Below are positions 32,592 to 40,939 of a stretch of 64,000 bases of DNA, piece by piece. Every line of letters begins with the position of its first letter. Positions within the stretch are counted from its first letter, which is position 1. Position numbers and translations under genes: made by a program. Under the pieces are notes generated by a model that was given only the letters and a program-made list of their open reading frames with translations, was not told the DNA's origin and ran no database searches. The stretch comes from DATBHW01 sp035307385 (GTDB lineage Bacteria; Chloroflexota; Ktedonobacteria; Ktedonobacterales; DATBGS01): contig DATGID010000110.1 in the NCBI GenBank assembly GCA_035307385.1, forward strand, positions 62,001 through 126,000, written 5' to 3'.

Positions 32592-34397
32592 TTATACGCC
32601 GCGCAGGCGAGCGAGGGTATCCAACGTGGCAAGGATGGTGACTTCGTCGCCGGGGGTGATGACGGTATCGAGCGGCGGCAGGGTGAGGGTGTGGCCCTGG
32701 CGGCGCAGGGCGATCACGAGCACTTGCTCCTGGGTGCGGATGGTCTGGATGGCGTTGCCGGTGAGGCGGTCATTGGCGCGGATGGTGTGCAGGTCGGTGG
32801 CAAGCAGGTCTTCGCCGACGAAGAGGGCCTGGCCGACGCCGCTGAGGATGGAGGCGGCGGCGAGGGTGGAACCGGCCAGTTCCGAGGTGCTGTAGGTGGT
32901 GGAGATGTGGAAGAGGTCGCCGAGCTTGACGGCGAGGGTGTCGCTGAAGACGCGCAGCACAAGATGCAGGTGTGGGTGCGCGTGGCGAGCGGCCAGGCCG
33001 ATCTGGAGATTGACGAGGTCGTCGGAGGTGACGGCGGCAATGGTGGTGGCGTGCTGTACGTCGGCCTTCTGAAGCGTCTCGATGTCGCGGGCATCGCCGA
33101 TGACGGTTTTGATGCCCTGGAGGTCGCTGATTTGCCGGGAAAAGGATTGATCGTCGTCGAGGTGGATGACGGTGATTTGCGGGCGCGGCGTGAGGTAATA
33201 GAGGCGCTGGACGACGCGATAGCCGACTTTGCCCAGGCCGCAGACGATGACGCGGTCTAGCAGTTCGTTGGAGTGACGCAGCCGCCCGGCGGCCAGCGGG
33301 ACGGTTTCGGCAGTGTCGGCGAGCTTGAGGTGCAGCGTTTCCAGGAGGGGCAGCGCGCCCAGCAGAGTGAGGCGGTCTCCGGCTTTGAGTTCTTGCAGGG
33401 CCAGATTTTGCGATGGGCGGCCAGCGGCATTCTGATGGGCCAGGACGCGCACGCTTTCGCTTTCCTCGAACTTCCAGAGCGGGCCAGCGAAGGGATTGTT
33501 GGGCGGAAGCGTGAGGTGTGAGACGCCCAGCAAGTCGGGGCTGCTGTCGAGGGTAAGCACGTAGTCGATCTGGTGGCTGACGGAGGCGGCGGCCAGGGTT
33601 GGCGCGGCAAGCGCGGAGGAACTGAAGGCGGTATTCGGCCCAAAGCTTTGCTCCAGGTTGCGGTCAAGTTCTTCGCTGAAGATGCGCAGGATGGTCTGGA
33701 TGCCGGGGTGGGCGGCGCGGGCGACCAGGGCAATATCGATGTTGACGAGATCGTTGTTGACGCTCGCGACGATTGCTCTGGCGCGTTTCAAGCCCGCCTG
33801 GCGGAGCGTGGTGAGTTCGCGGGCATCGCCCAGGACGACGGGCACCTTGAGGTTGAGCGCGCGGGCGACATATTCACTGGACCAGTCGCGTTCGATGACG
33901 ATGGCCTCATAGCCCGCTTCCAGCAGATGGGTGACGACGCGCAGGCCGACATGCCCCAGGCCGCAGACGATGACGTGGCGGCGATAGGTGGAGGCGAGGG
34001 CGACCTGCCAGGCTTCGCGGCGGTCTCGCTTATCCAGCACCAGGCGGCCAAAGTTCAAGACGCCCTGCGTGAGCAGCGCCAGGCCGAGCAAAGGAACGAC
34101 GAAGAAGAGAATCTGGCCGGGGAGATCGAAGGGCAGTTTTTCGTCGCTGGCGAAGAAGAGCAGCTTGAATGCCTGAAAGAGCGCCATCGGCGTGGCGAGT
34201 TGTTCCCTGGTATAGAAGAAGCGAAAGTAGAGGGTGCCGATGACGACCATGAGCACGAAGCCGATGAGTACCAGGGAGGATTGACGGGCCAGCAGCCCGA
34301 AGTCATAAAGGTTGGCGCGAATGAGACGCCAGGTCGAATAACGGCGCTGCTCCTGGCCGCGCAGGGCGCGGCGGCTGGTTGCGGTGGTTGGTGCCAT
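32592..34397 (-). CDS. Membrane protein with two TrkA-N/RCK-type NAD-binding domains
   Basis: A 601-residue protein. Two membrane segments at about 38-62 and 90-115 flank a region where a K+ channel would have its filter, but no TVGYG-like sequence is present (LLFFASDEKLPFD instead). Two Rossmann RCK domains follow, each starting VIVCGLGxVGxRVV, with GDARELTTL and GDARDIETL acid motifs; C-terminal TrkA-C-like beta segments end each half. It resembles Castor/Pollux-type ion channels and TrkA-like regulators. GGGAGAG precedes ATG 34397. Promoter on the minus strand: TTGACG (34483-34488)/TATCCT (34460-34465), 17 bp. Confidence 0.82.
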   Translation of the reverse strand: MAPTTATSRRALRGQEQRRYSTWRLIRANLYDFGLLARQSSLVLIGFVLMVVIGTLYFRFFYTREQLATPMALFQAFKLLFFASDEKLPFDLPGQILFFVVPLLGLALLTQGVLNFGRLVLDKRDRREAWQVALASTYRRHVIVCGLGHVGLRVVTHLLEAGYEAIVIERDWSSEYVARALNLKVPVVLGDARELTTLRQAGLKRARAIVASVNNDLVNIDIALVARAAHPGIQTILRIFSEELDRNLEQSFGPNTAFSSSALAAPTLAAASVSHQIDYVLTLDSSPDLLGVSHLTLPPNNPFAGPLWKFEESESVRVLAHQNAAGRPSQNLALQELKAGDRLTLLGALPLLETLHLKLADTAETVPLAAGRLRHSNELLDRVIVCGLGKVGYRVVQRLYYLTPRPQITVIHLDDDQSFSRQISDLQGIKTVIGDARDIETLQKADVQHATTIAAVTSDDLVNLQIGLAARHAHPHLHLVLRVFSDTLAVKLGDLFHISTTYSTSELAGSTLAAASILSGVGQALFVGEDLLATDLHTIRANDRLTGNAIQTIRTQEQVLVIALRRQGHTLTLPPLDTVITPGDEVTILATLDTLARLRGV

Positions 34398-34532
34398 GGG
34401 TCGCTCTCCCTCTGGGGGTGATGTGGGCGAGCGCTCCCGAGTGGCAAGCCGCCCTTCAGAGGATACCAAACTGGCGTTTTGGCGTCAAGGGTATGTGGGC
34501 TTTCGAAAGTCCTCTCTCTATTCGCCACCCCC

Positions 34533-34561
34533 TTGACACCACCCGCAAAAGGCCGTATACT
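34533..34561 (+). promoter_or_regulatory. Promoter of leader E
   Basis: TTGACA (34533-34538), 17 bp, TATACT (34556-34561). Confidence 0.9.
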
Positions 34562-34621
34562 TGCCCTCAAGAACCATACGGTTCAGCGCGGGCAATTGAG
34601 CGTGCGCAAGCACCTGAGCAA

Positions 34622-34870
34622 TGAAACGGTACCATGCGGCACGACCAGTAATTACGACTGGCCGTGCCGCTCACCCCACCTCTGCGCGTGGCAGGGAATG
34701 GGGCTGGAGGCATTCTATCATTCGATAGAATGAAACACCTCTCAGCGGCCATCTCCTGTTGGCGGGGCGAACTTGTTTCCCGGTGTGGCTGGGGCAGCAG
34801 TGCGAAACTGCTGCTCCGGCGCTGCCGGTTAGCAGCGCCTCGCGCCCAGCGGCAGGGGATGGCCGTTTCG
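34622..34870 (+). ncRNA. Structured leader RNA, copy E (best model)
   Basis: Hairpin a pairs 34636-34649 with 34657-34670 (13 of 14 positions paired). Hairpin b pairs CCCCA (34674-34678) with TGGGG (34699-34703) and TCTGC with GCAGG. Hairpin c is CATTCTATC/GATAGAATG (34711-34719 with 34724-34732). The long-range helix d pairs 34746-34758 (CGGCCATCTCCTG) with 34853-34865 (CAGGGGATGGCCG), enclosing GC-rich hairpins such as GCAGCAGT/ACTGCTGC. The block GAAACGGTACCATG lies 5' of hairpin a. The gene starts 41 bases after helix d. Confidence 0.85.
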
Positions 34871-34905
34871 TCTCTCTGGAGCGATGTTGAGAGGAGATGG
34901 CTTGT

Positions 34906-35529
34906 ATGTCCTTTGCATCTACGCTGGCGTTTCAGTCTTTCTGGTCGCAGTCCTGGTCAGCGCCTTTACGCGGCGCGTGCCGCTGGCTCACACGGGTTCC
35001 GGCTCCGGTCGTGCCGAGCATCCCCGAGGCGTTGGCTCCGGGCTGGCTCAGGCCACTGTGCTTTCAGCGCGAGGTGGCTCGCGCCATTCGTGATCGGCTG
35101 GCCTGGCTGCGCGCTCATCCTGATCAGGCAGCGATGCTTTCTCAGGACGATTCGCTGCCGTGCTGGTCCGAGGTCGATTGGATGCCCTACGGGCGCGGGG
35201 TGCTGCGCTCGTGGCGGGATGTTATGCTGCTGGAGCAGGTGCAGCTTGAGGTGGAACGTTTGCTGCGCATTGTGGACGCGCCACCCAGGCTTTTGGGGGA
35301 GGAGGTCTGGACGCACGCGGCGCTGGGGACGTGCGAGCATCTGGCCCAACTCTACGGCGAACTGCGGCGACGTTATGGGGCGCGAGCGGTGCGGGTGGCG
35401 CTGCGCGGCCTGCTGAATCGCTACGTCTGGTGGTCGCCGGAGGAGGCGAGCGAGGCCCCAGAAGCTGAGCCTGCGCGCGGGCAAGACGACGCGCCGCCAG
35501 AGACGGCGGCGCTGCAAGCAAGTGACTGA
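34906..35529 (+). CDS. Leader-associated ~190-aa protein, family 1 (copy E)
   Basis: A 207-residue protein nearly identical over its first 180 residues to the 42013-42585 protein: both begin MSFASTLAFQSFWSQSWSAP and share PSIPEALAP.WLRPLCFQRE, RLAWLRAHPDQAAML, PYGRGVLRSW, EVERLLRI and HAALGTCEHLAQLY. The C-terminal ~30 residues are acidic and unlike copy C. It is Trp-rich and predicted soluble and helical. No known family is recognised. AGAGGAG is upstream of ATG 34906. A near-consensus promoter and leader E precede it. Confidence 0.72.
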   Translation: MSFASTLAFQSFWSQSWSAPLRGACRWLTRVPAPVVPSIPEALAPGWLRPLCFQREVARAIRDRLAWLRAHPDQAAMLSQDDSLPCWSEVDWMPYGRGVLRSWRDVMLLEQVQLEVERLLRIVDAPPRLLGEEVWTHAALGTCEHLAQLYGELRRRYGARAVRVALRGLLNRYVWWSPEEASEAPEAEPARGQDDAPPETAALQASD

Positions 35530-35553
35530 AGACAGCGCGAGGGATGGCAAAAG

Positions 35554-35569
35554 TGTTTCACGTGAAACA
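35554..35569. other. parS-like ParB site 1
   Basis: Exact match to the bacterial parS consensus TGTTTCACGTGAAACA, within a 20-bp palindrome between convergent genes. Confidence 0.88.
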
Positions 35570-35579
35570 CTGTCGTTCG

Positions 35580-38156
35580 CTAGCTTAGCGCGATCTCGAT
35601 GGTGCGTTGCTCGCCGGTATCGTTCAAATAGAGGGTGACTATCGTCTCGCTGCGTGTGGCTCGCCAGGTCCAGCCCTCCTGGCCGGGCTGCGCAGCCGAA
35701 GGCGCGCCGGTGGCAAAGTTGCCGGACGGGTGCGGTTGGGTGGCCGAAAAAGGAAGATGGATTTCAAGCTGAAGCTGGCGGCGTTCGGAGCGATAGGAAC
35801 CTTCTGGCTTTTCTAGGGTGATGGAAAGCTTGCCCGACGTTTGCCAGGTGTAGCGATAGGTCGTCAGGCTGAACGCGCCGCTGCGGTAATTGAGGGTCTG
35901 GCCGTCATCTTCGTAGAGGGTGGAAGTTCCGGTGCTTTCGGCGGCGGGGACGGAAAGCATGAGGGTCAGCGGGTCGGTGGGGCGTTCTGCCGTGTGCTGC
36001 ATGATTGGTCCCAGCGGCAGGAAGGCTCCGGCGCGCACGAAGAGGGGCAGTTCATCCAACGGTGCGCGAACGGTGACCCAGGCGGGGCCGTGAAAGCGTT
36101 CGCCCGACCAGAAAGAGGCCCATTCGCCAGCGGGCAGATAGAGGCGACGGGTGCTGCTGGCGGGCTGATAGATCGGCGCGGCCAGGAGGTCACGTCCAAG
36201 GAAGAACTGATCGTCGATGTCCCAGGTGGCCGGGTCGTTGAGATAGTGCCAGAAGAGGGGGCGCATGATGGGCGCGCCCGTGGTGGCTGCTTCGTGAAAG
36301 AGGGTGGTCAGATAGGGCAGCAGGCGATAGCGCAGTTCGATGTAGCGGCGGTTGATGCTTTCGAATGGTTCGCCAAAGGCCCAGGGTTCCTGGTGTGTGG
36401 TGTTGGCGCTGCTGTGGTTGCGGCAGAACGGCATCAGCGCGCCCAATTGTGTCCAGCGGGTCAGCAGTTCAGCGTTGCCACTGCCCCAGAAACCGCCCAC
36501 GTCCGCGCCCACAAAGGCCAAGCCGGACAGGCCAATATTGAGGCACATGGGGATTGCCAGGCGCAGATGCTCCCACAGGCTGGAATTATCGCCGGTCCAG
36601 AGGGCGGCGTAGCGCTGTACCCCGGCATAGCCGGAGCGAGTGAGCACAAAGGGGCGCTCGTCGGGCCGCAAACGTTCCAGCCCTTCGCGGGTGGCCCGCG
36701 CCATCATGGAGCCATAGGCGTTGTGAAACGCGAGATGCGGCAGCGTTTCGTCTTCATCGCCATGCTGCACCTGTGGGGCAAGGGTGCTGCCGCTGGGTAC
36801 GGCGAGTTCGGGGGCGAAGTAGCCGGTGAGGCTTGGCTCGTTCATGTCGTCCCAGATGCCATCGACGCCCACGTCGAGCAGCGCGGCGTGCTGGTCGCCC
36901 CACCACTGGCGCGCGTCGGCGCGGCTGAAGTCGGGGAAGGCGGCCATGCCGGGCCAGACGGGGCCATGGAAGACCTGGCCGTCGGGTGTGGCGCAGAAGT
37001 AGCCTTGCTGGATGCCTTGCTGATAGATATGATAGCTGGGGTCTTGTTTGACGCCGGGGTCGAGGATGGTGACGACATGATAGCCCTGCTGGTGCAGTTC
37101 GTCGATCAAGCCCTGCGGGTCGGGGAACCGCTGGGGGTGCCAGGTGAAGTCGCGGTAGCCGTCCATATAGTCGATGTCGAGCCAGAGGGCGTCGCAGGGT
37201 ATCTGTTTGGCGCGAAAGTCGCGGGCCAGGCTGCGCACCCAGCTATCGGGGTAATAGCTCCAGCGGCACTGATGATTGCCGAGCGCCCAGCGCGGCGGCA
37301 GGGGCATGCGCCCGGTGAGTTCGGTATAGCGCGCCAGGATGGTCTGCATGGCTTCTTCGCCGTAGCCCGCGAAGAAATAGTAGGTGAGCGCGCCATCGCC
37401 CGCGCCGACACTCAAGGTGAGGTGGGTCGGCTGCGTGGCCCCAAGGTCGAACTCGGTGAGGGCGGGGCTATCCAGGAAGAGGCCGTAGGTCAGCGGCGGA
37501 TGCTGCTCGCGGACGCTGAGGAGAAAGGGGATGGCGGTGTACATCGATGGAGTGTTGTCGTTGTGAGGGCCGGGTGGGTCGATGTTCCAGAGGCGGAAGC
37601 GCGAGCCGTATTTGTTGAGCGGGCCGGTGCGCTCGCCAAAGCCGAAGAAGTGCTCGCCCGCGAAGATGCTTTTGGCGCAGCGCGCGCCCCATTGGCCGCG
37701 CTGGATGAGATAGGGCGCGGGGCCAGGGTCTTGTTGCACGACGCTGAGGCTTTGGGGCAGATCGGCGCTGAGGCAGATGCCTTCGGCGTTATAGAACTGG
37801 AGTTGGAAGGGCACAGGAGCCAGCGTTACCCAGATGGACATATCCGGGGTGCGCAGCATCAGGCCGCCGATCTTGTCCTCTTCCGTCTCAATGGTCACGT
37901 CCGGCCACGCTTCGTCAGGCTTTTCCACGGCCCAGGAGCGCGGCGGCTCGGTGATCCATTCCGGCAGAAACTCCACGCGCGCCAGGTCGGACGCAAGGAT
38001 GGTGAGGCGCACGCGGGCGCGGCTTTCGACGCCGGTAAAGGTGAAGCGATTGGCTTCGCGGCTGGTGAGGGTGGCCGGGCCGATGTCGAGCGCGGCGGGC
38101 TGCGCGAGCGTGCCCTGTTCTTGCCGGGGCAGGTCTGGCGGTGTGGCTTCGGACAT
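35580..38156 (-). CDS. Glycoside hydrolase family 31 alpha-glucosidase
   Basis: An 858-residue GH31 enzyme. The N-terminal beta-sandwich (to ~250) is followed by the catalytic barrel with DIDYMDGYRDFTWHP, the nucleophile Asp in GIWDDMNEPSLTG, and GADVGGFWGS containing the acid/base region. LRYRLLPYLTTLFHEA and C-terminal beta domains complete the typical layout. It should hydrolyse alpha-1,4/1,6-glucosidic bonds; no signal peptide is seen, so it is probably cytoplasmic. ATG 38156 has AAGGAGCG upstream, and a longer frame to 38261 reads through parS site 2. Confidence 0.93.
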   Translation of the reverse strand: MSEATPPDLPRQEQGTLAQPAALDIGPATLTSREANRFTFTGVESRARVRLTILASDLARVEFLPEWITEPPRSWAVEKPDEAWPDVTIETEEDKIGGLMLRTPDMSIWVTLAPVPFQLQFYNAEGICLSADLPQSLSVVQQDPGPAPYLIQRGQWGARCAKSIFAGEHFFGFGERTGPLNKYGSRFRLWNIDPPGPHNDNTPSMYTAIPFLLSVREQHPPLTYGLFLDSPALTEFDLGATQPTHLTLSVGAGDGALTYYFFAGYGEEAMQTILARYTELTGRMPLPPRWALGNHQCRWSYYPDSWVRSLARDFRAKQIPCDALWLDIDYMDGYRDFTWHPQRFPDPQGLIDELHQQGYHVVTILDPGVKQDPSYHIYQQGIQQGYFCATPDGQVFHGPVWPGMAAFPDFSRADARQWWGDQHAALLDVGVDGIWDDMNEPSLTGYFAPELAVPSGSTLAPQVQHGDEDETLPHLAFHNAYGSMMARATREGLERLRPDERPFVLTRSGYAGVQRYAALWTGDNSSLWEHLRLAIPMCLNIGLSGLAFVGADVGGFWGSGNAELLTRWTQLGALMPFCRNHSSANTTHQEPWAFGEPFESINRRYIELRYRLLPYLTTLFHEAATTGAPIMRPLFWHYLNDPATWDIDDQFFLGRDLLAAPIYQPASSTRRLYLPAGEWASFWSGERFHGPAWVTVRAPLDELPLFVRAGAFLPLGPIMQHTAERPTDPLTLMLSVPAAESTGTSTLYEDDGQTLNYRSGAFSLTTYRYTWQTSGKLSITLEKPEGSYRSERRQLQLEIHLPFSATQPHPSGNFATGAPSAAQPGQEGWTWRATRSETIVTLYLNDTGEQRTIEIALS

Positions 38157-38217
38157 ACGATGATACGCTCCTTCTGCAACGGTCTGTTGGTGTACATGGT
38201 AGTATATGACGTGGAAG

Positions 38218-38233
38218 GGTTTCACGTGAAACG
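38218..38233. other. parS-like ParB site 2
   Basis: GGTTTCACGTGAAACG has two terminal mismatches to parS. It lies between divergent genes at 38156 and 38279. Confidence 0.65.
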
Positions 38234-38278
38234 CTCTATATAGGAAAGCCGAGACGCCCATTTGAGAAGGATAGCGAC

Positions 38279-38905
38279 ATGGATGATGAGGCTCTGGCGC
38301 AGTGGTTTGCGACTAACAAAACACTGCTGGAGACGGCGTATCTCGCCGCGCAAGACCCCTGGCAGCAGTCGGGTTCGGGCATTGGTAGACAGCGCACGGT
38401 GGACCAATGGATTGCGCAGCGGCGCTGTATCGCGGATTGCGTGGAGCGATCAGGCTCGTTTTTAGATGTTGGCTGCGCCAATGGCTATCTTTTAGAATGC
38501 CTGCTGCATTGGACCCAGGAGCGTGACCTGGAGATGGTTCCCTATGGACTGGATTTCTCCGAGGCGTTGGTGACATTGGCGCGTGAACGACTCCCGGCCT
38601 ATGCCGATCATCTGTTTGTGGGGAATGCGTGGGATTGGTCGCCTCCACGTCCTTTCGATTACGTGCGCACGAATCTTGAATATGTACCTGATGAGCTTCA
38701 GCGCCAATGGATTGGCAGAATGCTCGACGAGTGGGTCTCTCCGAGAGGATGGCTGCTGGTGGCGGAGTATCGCGGCAGGGATGATCTGGCGGCGGCGTTA
38801 CGCGTTGATGAGCGTTTGGCAGATATAGGCTTCAAAGTGAAGTTGGTCAGAAAAGCGTATTGGCAGGGGATAGAGAAAACCCGTCTCGCCATCATTGAAA
38901 AATGA
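38279..38905 (+). CDS. SAM-dependent methyltransferase (class I)
   Basis: A 208-residue Rossmann methyltransferase with motif I FLDVGCANGYLLECL (about 64-78), the acidic motif II region MVPYGLDFSEALV, and post-I FDYVRTNLEYVP. The C-terminal half is short, with no second domain. The substrate is unknown. AAGGATA is upstream. It is flanked by parS sites 2 and 3 and followed by a second methyltransferase, which is probably independent of it. Confidence 0.82.
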   Translation: MDDEALAQWFATNKTLLETAYLAAQDPWQQSGSGIGRQRTVDQWIAQRRCIADCVERSGSFLDVGCANGYLLECLLHWTQERDLEMVPYGLDFSEALVTLARERLPAYADHLFVGNAWDWSPPRPFDYVRTNLEYVPDELQRQWIGRMLDEWVSPRGWLLVAEYRGRDDLAAALRVDERLADIGFKVKLVRKAYWQGIEKTRLAIIEK

Positions 38906-38911
38906 AATCAG

Positions 38912-38927
38912 TGTTTCACGTGAAACA
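38912..38927. other. parS-like ParB site 3
   Basis: Exact TGTTTCACGTGAAACA in a 20-bp palindrome between two same-strand methyltransferase genes. Confidence 0.88.
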
Positions 38928-38957
38928 CTTCACAATTATAAGTGAGAGGAAAACACG

Positions 38958-39761
38958 ATGAGCGACGATAGCACAGAGCATGGACAGGCAGCCGCGACGA
39001 AAACGTGGGATGCCGCGTTGTATGATGGCAAGCACTCGTTTGTGTGGAAGTATGGCGCGGGTGTGATCGAACTGCTCGCGCCGCAGCCGGGGGAACGCAT
39101 TCTTGATCTTGGCTGCGGGACGGGGCATCTGACGGCGCAGATAGCCGCCGCTGGGGCAGAGGTGGTGGGTATGGATAAGTCGCTGGGGATGATCGAGGAG
39201 GCGCGCAAGCAGTATCCTGATTTGCGCTTTGAGGTGGGTGATGGCGCTGACTTTGCGTTCGACGCGCCGTTCGACGCGATCTTTTCCAACGCGGCGCTGC
39301 ACTGGATGACGGAACCGGAGCGCGTGGTGGTGTGCATGGCGCGAGCGCTGAAACCAGGGGGGCGATTGGTGGCGGAGTTCGGCGGGAAGCATTGCATGCG
39401 CCCGCTGATCGAGGCAGTGCAACAGGCGCTGGGGGAGAATGACCCCACGGCGTGGGGCACGACATCTTTCTGGTATTTTCCGAGCGTTGGCGAATACGCG
39501 ACGCTGTTGGAGCGGCATGGGTTGGCGGTGTCGACGGCGCTGCTGTTTGATCGCCCAACGCCGCTGGAGGGTGGCGAAGAGGGGCTGCGGGTCTGGCTGA
39601 AGATGTTCGGCAATCTCTTCTTCGAGGAGATGACTGAGGAGCGAGAGCGCGAGGTGGTCGAGCAGGTGGAGGCGCAGCTTCGGTCTACCTATTTCCGCGA
39701 CGGAACCTGGATTGCGCCCTATACTCGCCTGCGCGTGGTGGCGGCGAGGGAAGCGGTATAG
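38958..39761 (+). CDS. SAM-dependent methyltransferase (trans-aconitate type)
   Basis: A 267-residue protein with the Tam-like pattern: WDAALYDGKHSFVWKYG, motif I ILDLGCGTGHLTAQI, acidic strand VVGMDKSLGMIEEAR, ALHWMTEPERVV and LKPGGRLVAEFGG. This group methylates trans-aconitate or related small acids, although the substrate cannot be fixed from sequence. GAGAGGA precedes the start. Its stop codon is immediately followed by the ATG of the HExxH gene, so the two form one unit. Confidence 0.85.
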   Translation: MSDDSTEHGQAAATKTWDAALYDGKHSFVWKYGAGVIELLAPQPGERILDLGCGTGHLTAQIAAAGAEVVGMDKSLGMIEEARKQYPDLRFEVGDGADFAFDAPFDAIFSNAALHWMTEPERVVVCMARALKPGGRLVAEFGGKHCMRPLIEAVQQALGENDPTAWGTTSFWYFPSVGEYATLLERHGLAVSTALLFDRPTPLEGGEEGLRVWLKMFGNLFFEEMTEEREREVVEQVEAQLRSTYFRDGTWIAPYTRLRVVAAREAV

Positions 39762-40364
39762 ATGTTTCAGGCAATGCGGCGCTTCTGGCAAGAAGTGAAG
39801 GAGCAGGTCGAGATGGCGCAGCGATCACCGATTTCGGCGGCGAAGAATCCGGCGGTGGCGGCGTTTCGCGAAGAGGTGCTGGCGACGTTTCCGTATCGGG
39901 AAGAGGCGAAGGAGTGGCTGCGGGCAACGGTGGATTTCGAGGTGGAAGATTTGCAGAGCACACGCGGCGGTGGTTTCTGGCAGCCCGATCAAAACAAGGT
40001 GTTTTTGTATACAGCGCAGTACGAGGCGGCGATTCATGAACTGGCGCATGCGTGGTGGCATTATCGGCGCATCGGCCAGGAAGACGCGATGATCGAGGCG
40101 ACGATCAGGCTTTCCAAGGAGACGGACCCACGCTATCAGCGGCTGACGCAGTTGGCCTATGAATACATTCATGGGATTCCTGAACGCGGCTGGGCAGGTA
40201 TGCTGGTGGATCGCAACGATTGGGAGATGTACGCGGGGCTGGCGAGTGGGATGATGGCGGATATGCGGCTGGCTCCGCCGTATGTGCGCGTGTTCTACGA
40301 GGGGATGTATCTGTTGCTGCCGGATGACGCGCCATCGCCAGCGAAGCTGGCCGCGCATAATTAG
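39762..40364 (+). CDS. HExxH-motif protein (putative metalloprotease-like)
   Basis: A 200-residue soluble protein whose central motif is AAIHELAHAWWHY at about 88-100, a classic HExxH zinc site with an extra His three residues later. No signal peptide or propeptide is visible, and I do not recognise the family. The downstream YEYIHGIPERGWAGM could supply the third ligand (Glu or His). It starts directly at the stop of the methyltransferase gene (no gap), implying translational coupling. Confidence 0.7.
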   Translation: MFQAMRRFWQEVKEQVEMAQRSPISAAKNPAVAAFREEVLATFPYREEAKEWLRATVDFEVEDLQSTRGGGFWQPDQNKVFLYTAQYEAAIHELAHAWWHYRRIGQEDAMIEATIRLSKETDPRYQRLTQLAYEYIHGIPERGWAGMLVDRNDWEMYAGLASGMMADMRLAPPYVRVFYEGMYLLLPDDAPSPAKLAAHN

Positions 40365-40415
40365 CCGGTGCTATTGGTGGCGCTGGCGCGTTGATCGATG
40401 GAAAAGGGAGCGTGT

Positions 40416-40763
40416 GTGAAACTGATGTATTGTGGGCACTGCGGCGATGTGGTGCGTTTGTTTCCGGAGAAGCGCTTTTGCAAGTGTGGCAAGTCGTGGG
40501 GGCAATATCTGGAAGATAAAGCCACGACGGTGCAGACGTATCCGGGTCTTTCGCTGGGGATTTCTAATCCTGATTTCGATCTGGCGGTGGATGCGTTTGT
40601 GGAGCATCCGAACTATTTTTCGCCCATCCTGGCGATTCGCTGCTGGGTGAATCCGCTTTCGGAACCTGATGTGACATTTGTTGCGGGGGAAGAAAGGGCC
40701 AAAGAGGATGAGGCAGCGCCAGCAGAAGATGGTGCCGGGGAAGAGCCAGCGAAGGAGCTATGA
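40416..40763 (+). CDS. Small zinc-ribbon-like hypothetical protein
   Basis: A 115-residue protein starting MKLMYCGHCGDVVRLFPE, then FCKCGKSWGQYL, giving a likely four-Cys zinc site (CxxC...CxC). A middle segment has LSLGISNPDFDLAVDAF, and the C-terminus is an acidic Glu/Ala tail. GGGAG lies five bases before the GTG at 40416; the ATG at 40398 has no ribosome-binding site. Function is unknown. Confidence 0.62.
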   Translation: MKLMYCGHCGDVVRLFPEKRFCKCGKSWGQYLEDKATTVQTYPGLSLGISNPDFDLAVDAFVEHPNYFSPILAIRCWVNPLSEPDVTFVAGEERAKEDEAAPAEDGAGEEPAKEL

Positions 40764-40827
40764 GGTTAGCGCTGGATGGCTTGAGATGATCGGAACATCG
40801 GGCGAGGAAGATGAGTTCCTAGAAAAG

Positions 40828-40843
40828 CGTTTCACGTGAAACG
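40828..40843. other. parS-like ParB site 4
   Basis: CGTTTCACGTGAAACG differs from parS only at the two outermost bases, in a 28-bp perfect palindrome (40822-40849). Confidence 0.75.
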
Positions 40844-40939
40844 CTTTTCGTATTTTCTGGACCTGGGGCATAAATTGTGCTACGCAAAACAGAGGAGGCT
40901 CATGGATTGAGCAGGCCAGTTATGTGAAGGAGCAAGACG

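Noticed and set aside
35841..38243. Open reading frame of 800 codons on the plus strand
   Set aside because: It is antisense to the GH31 gene, whose catalytic motifs are intact. Its translation is Gly/Ala/Glu-rich without a family.
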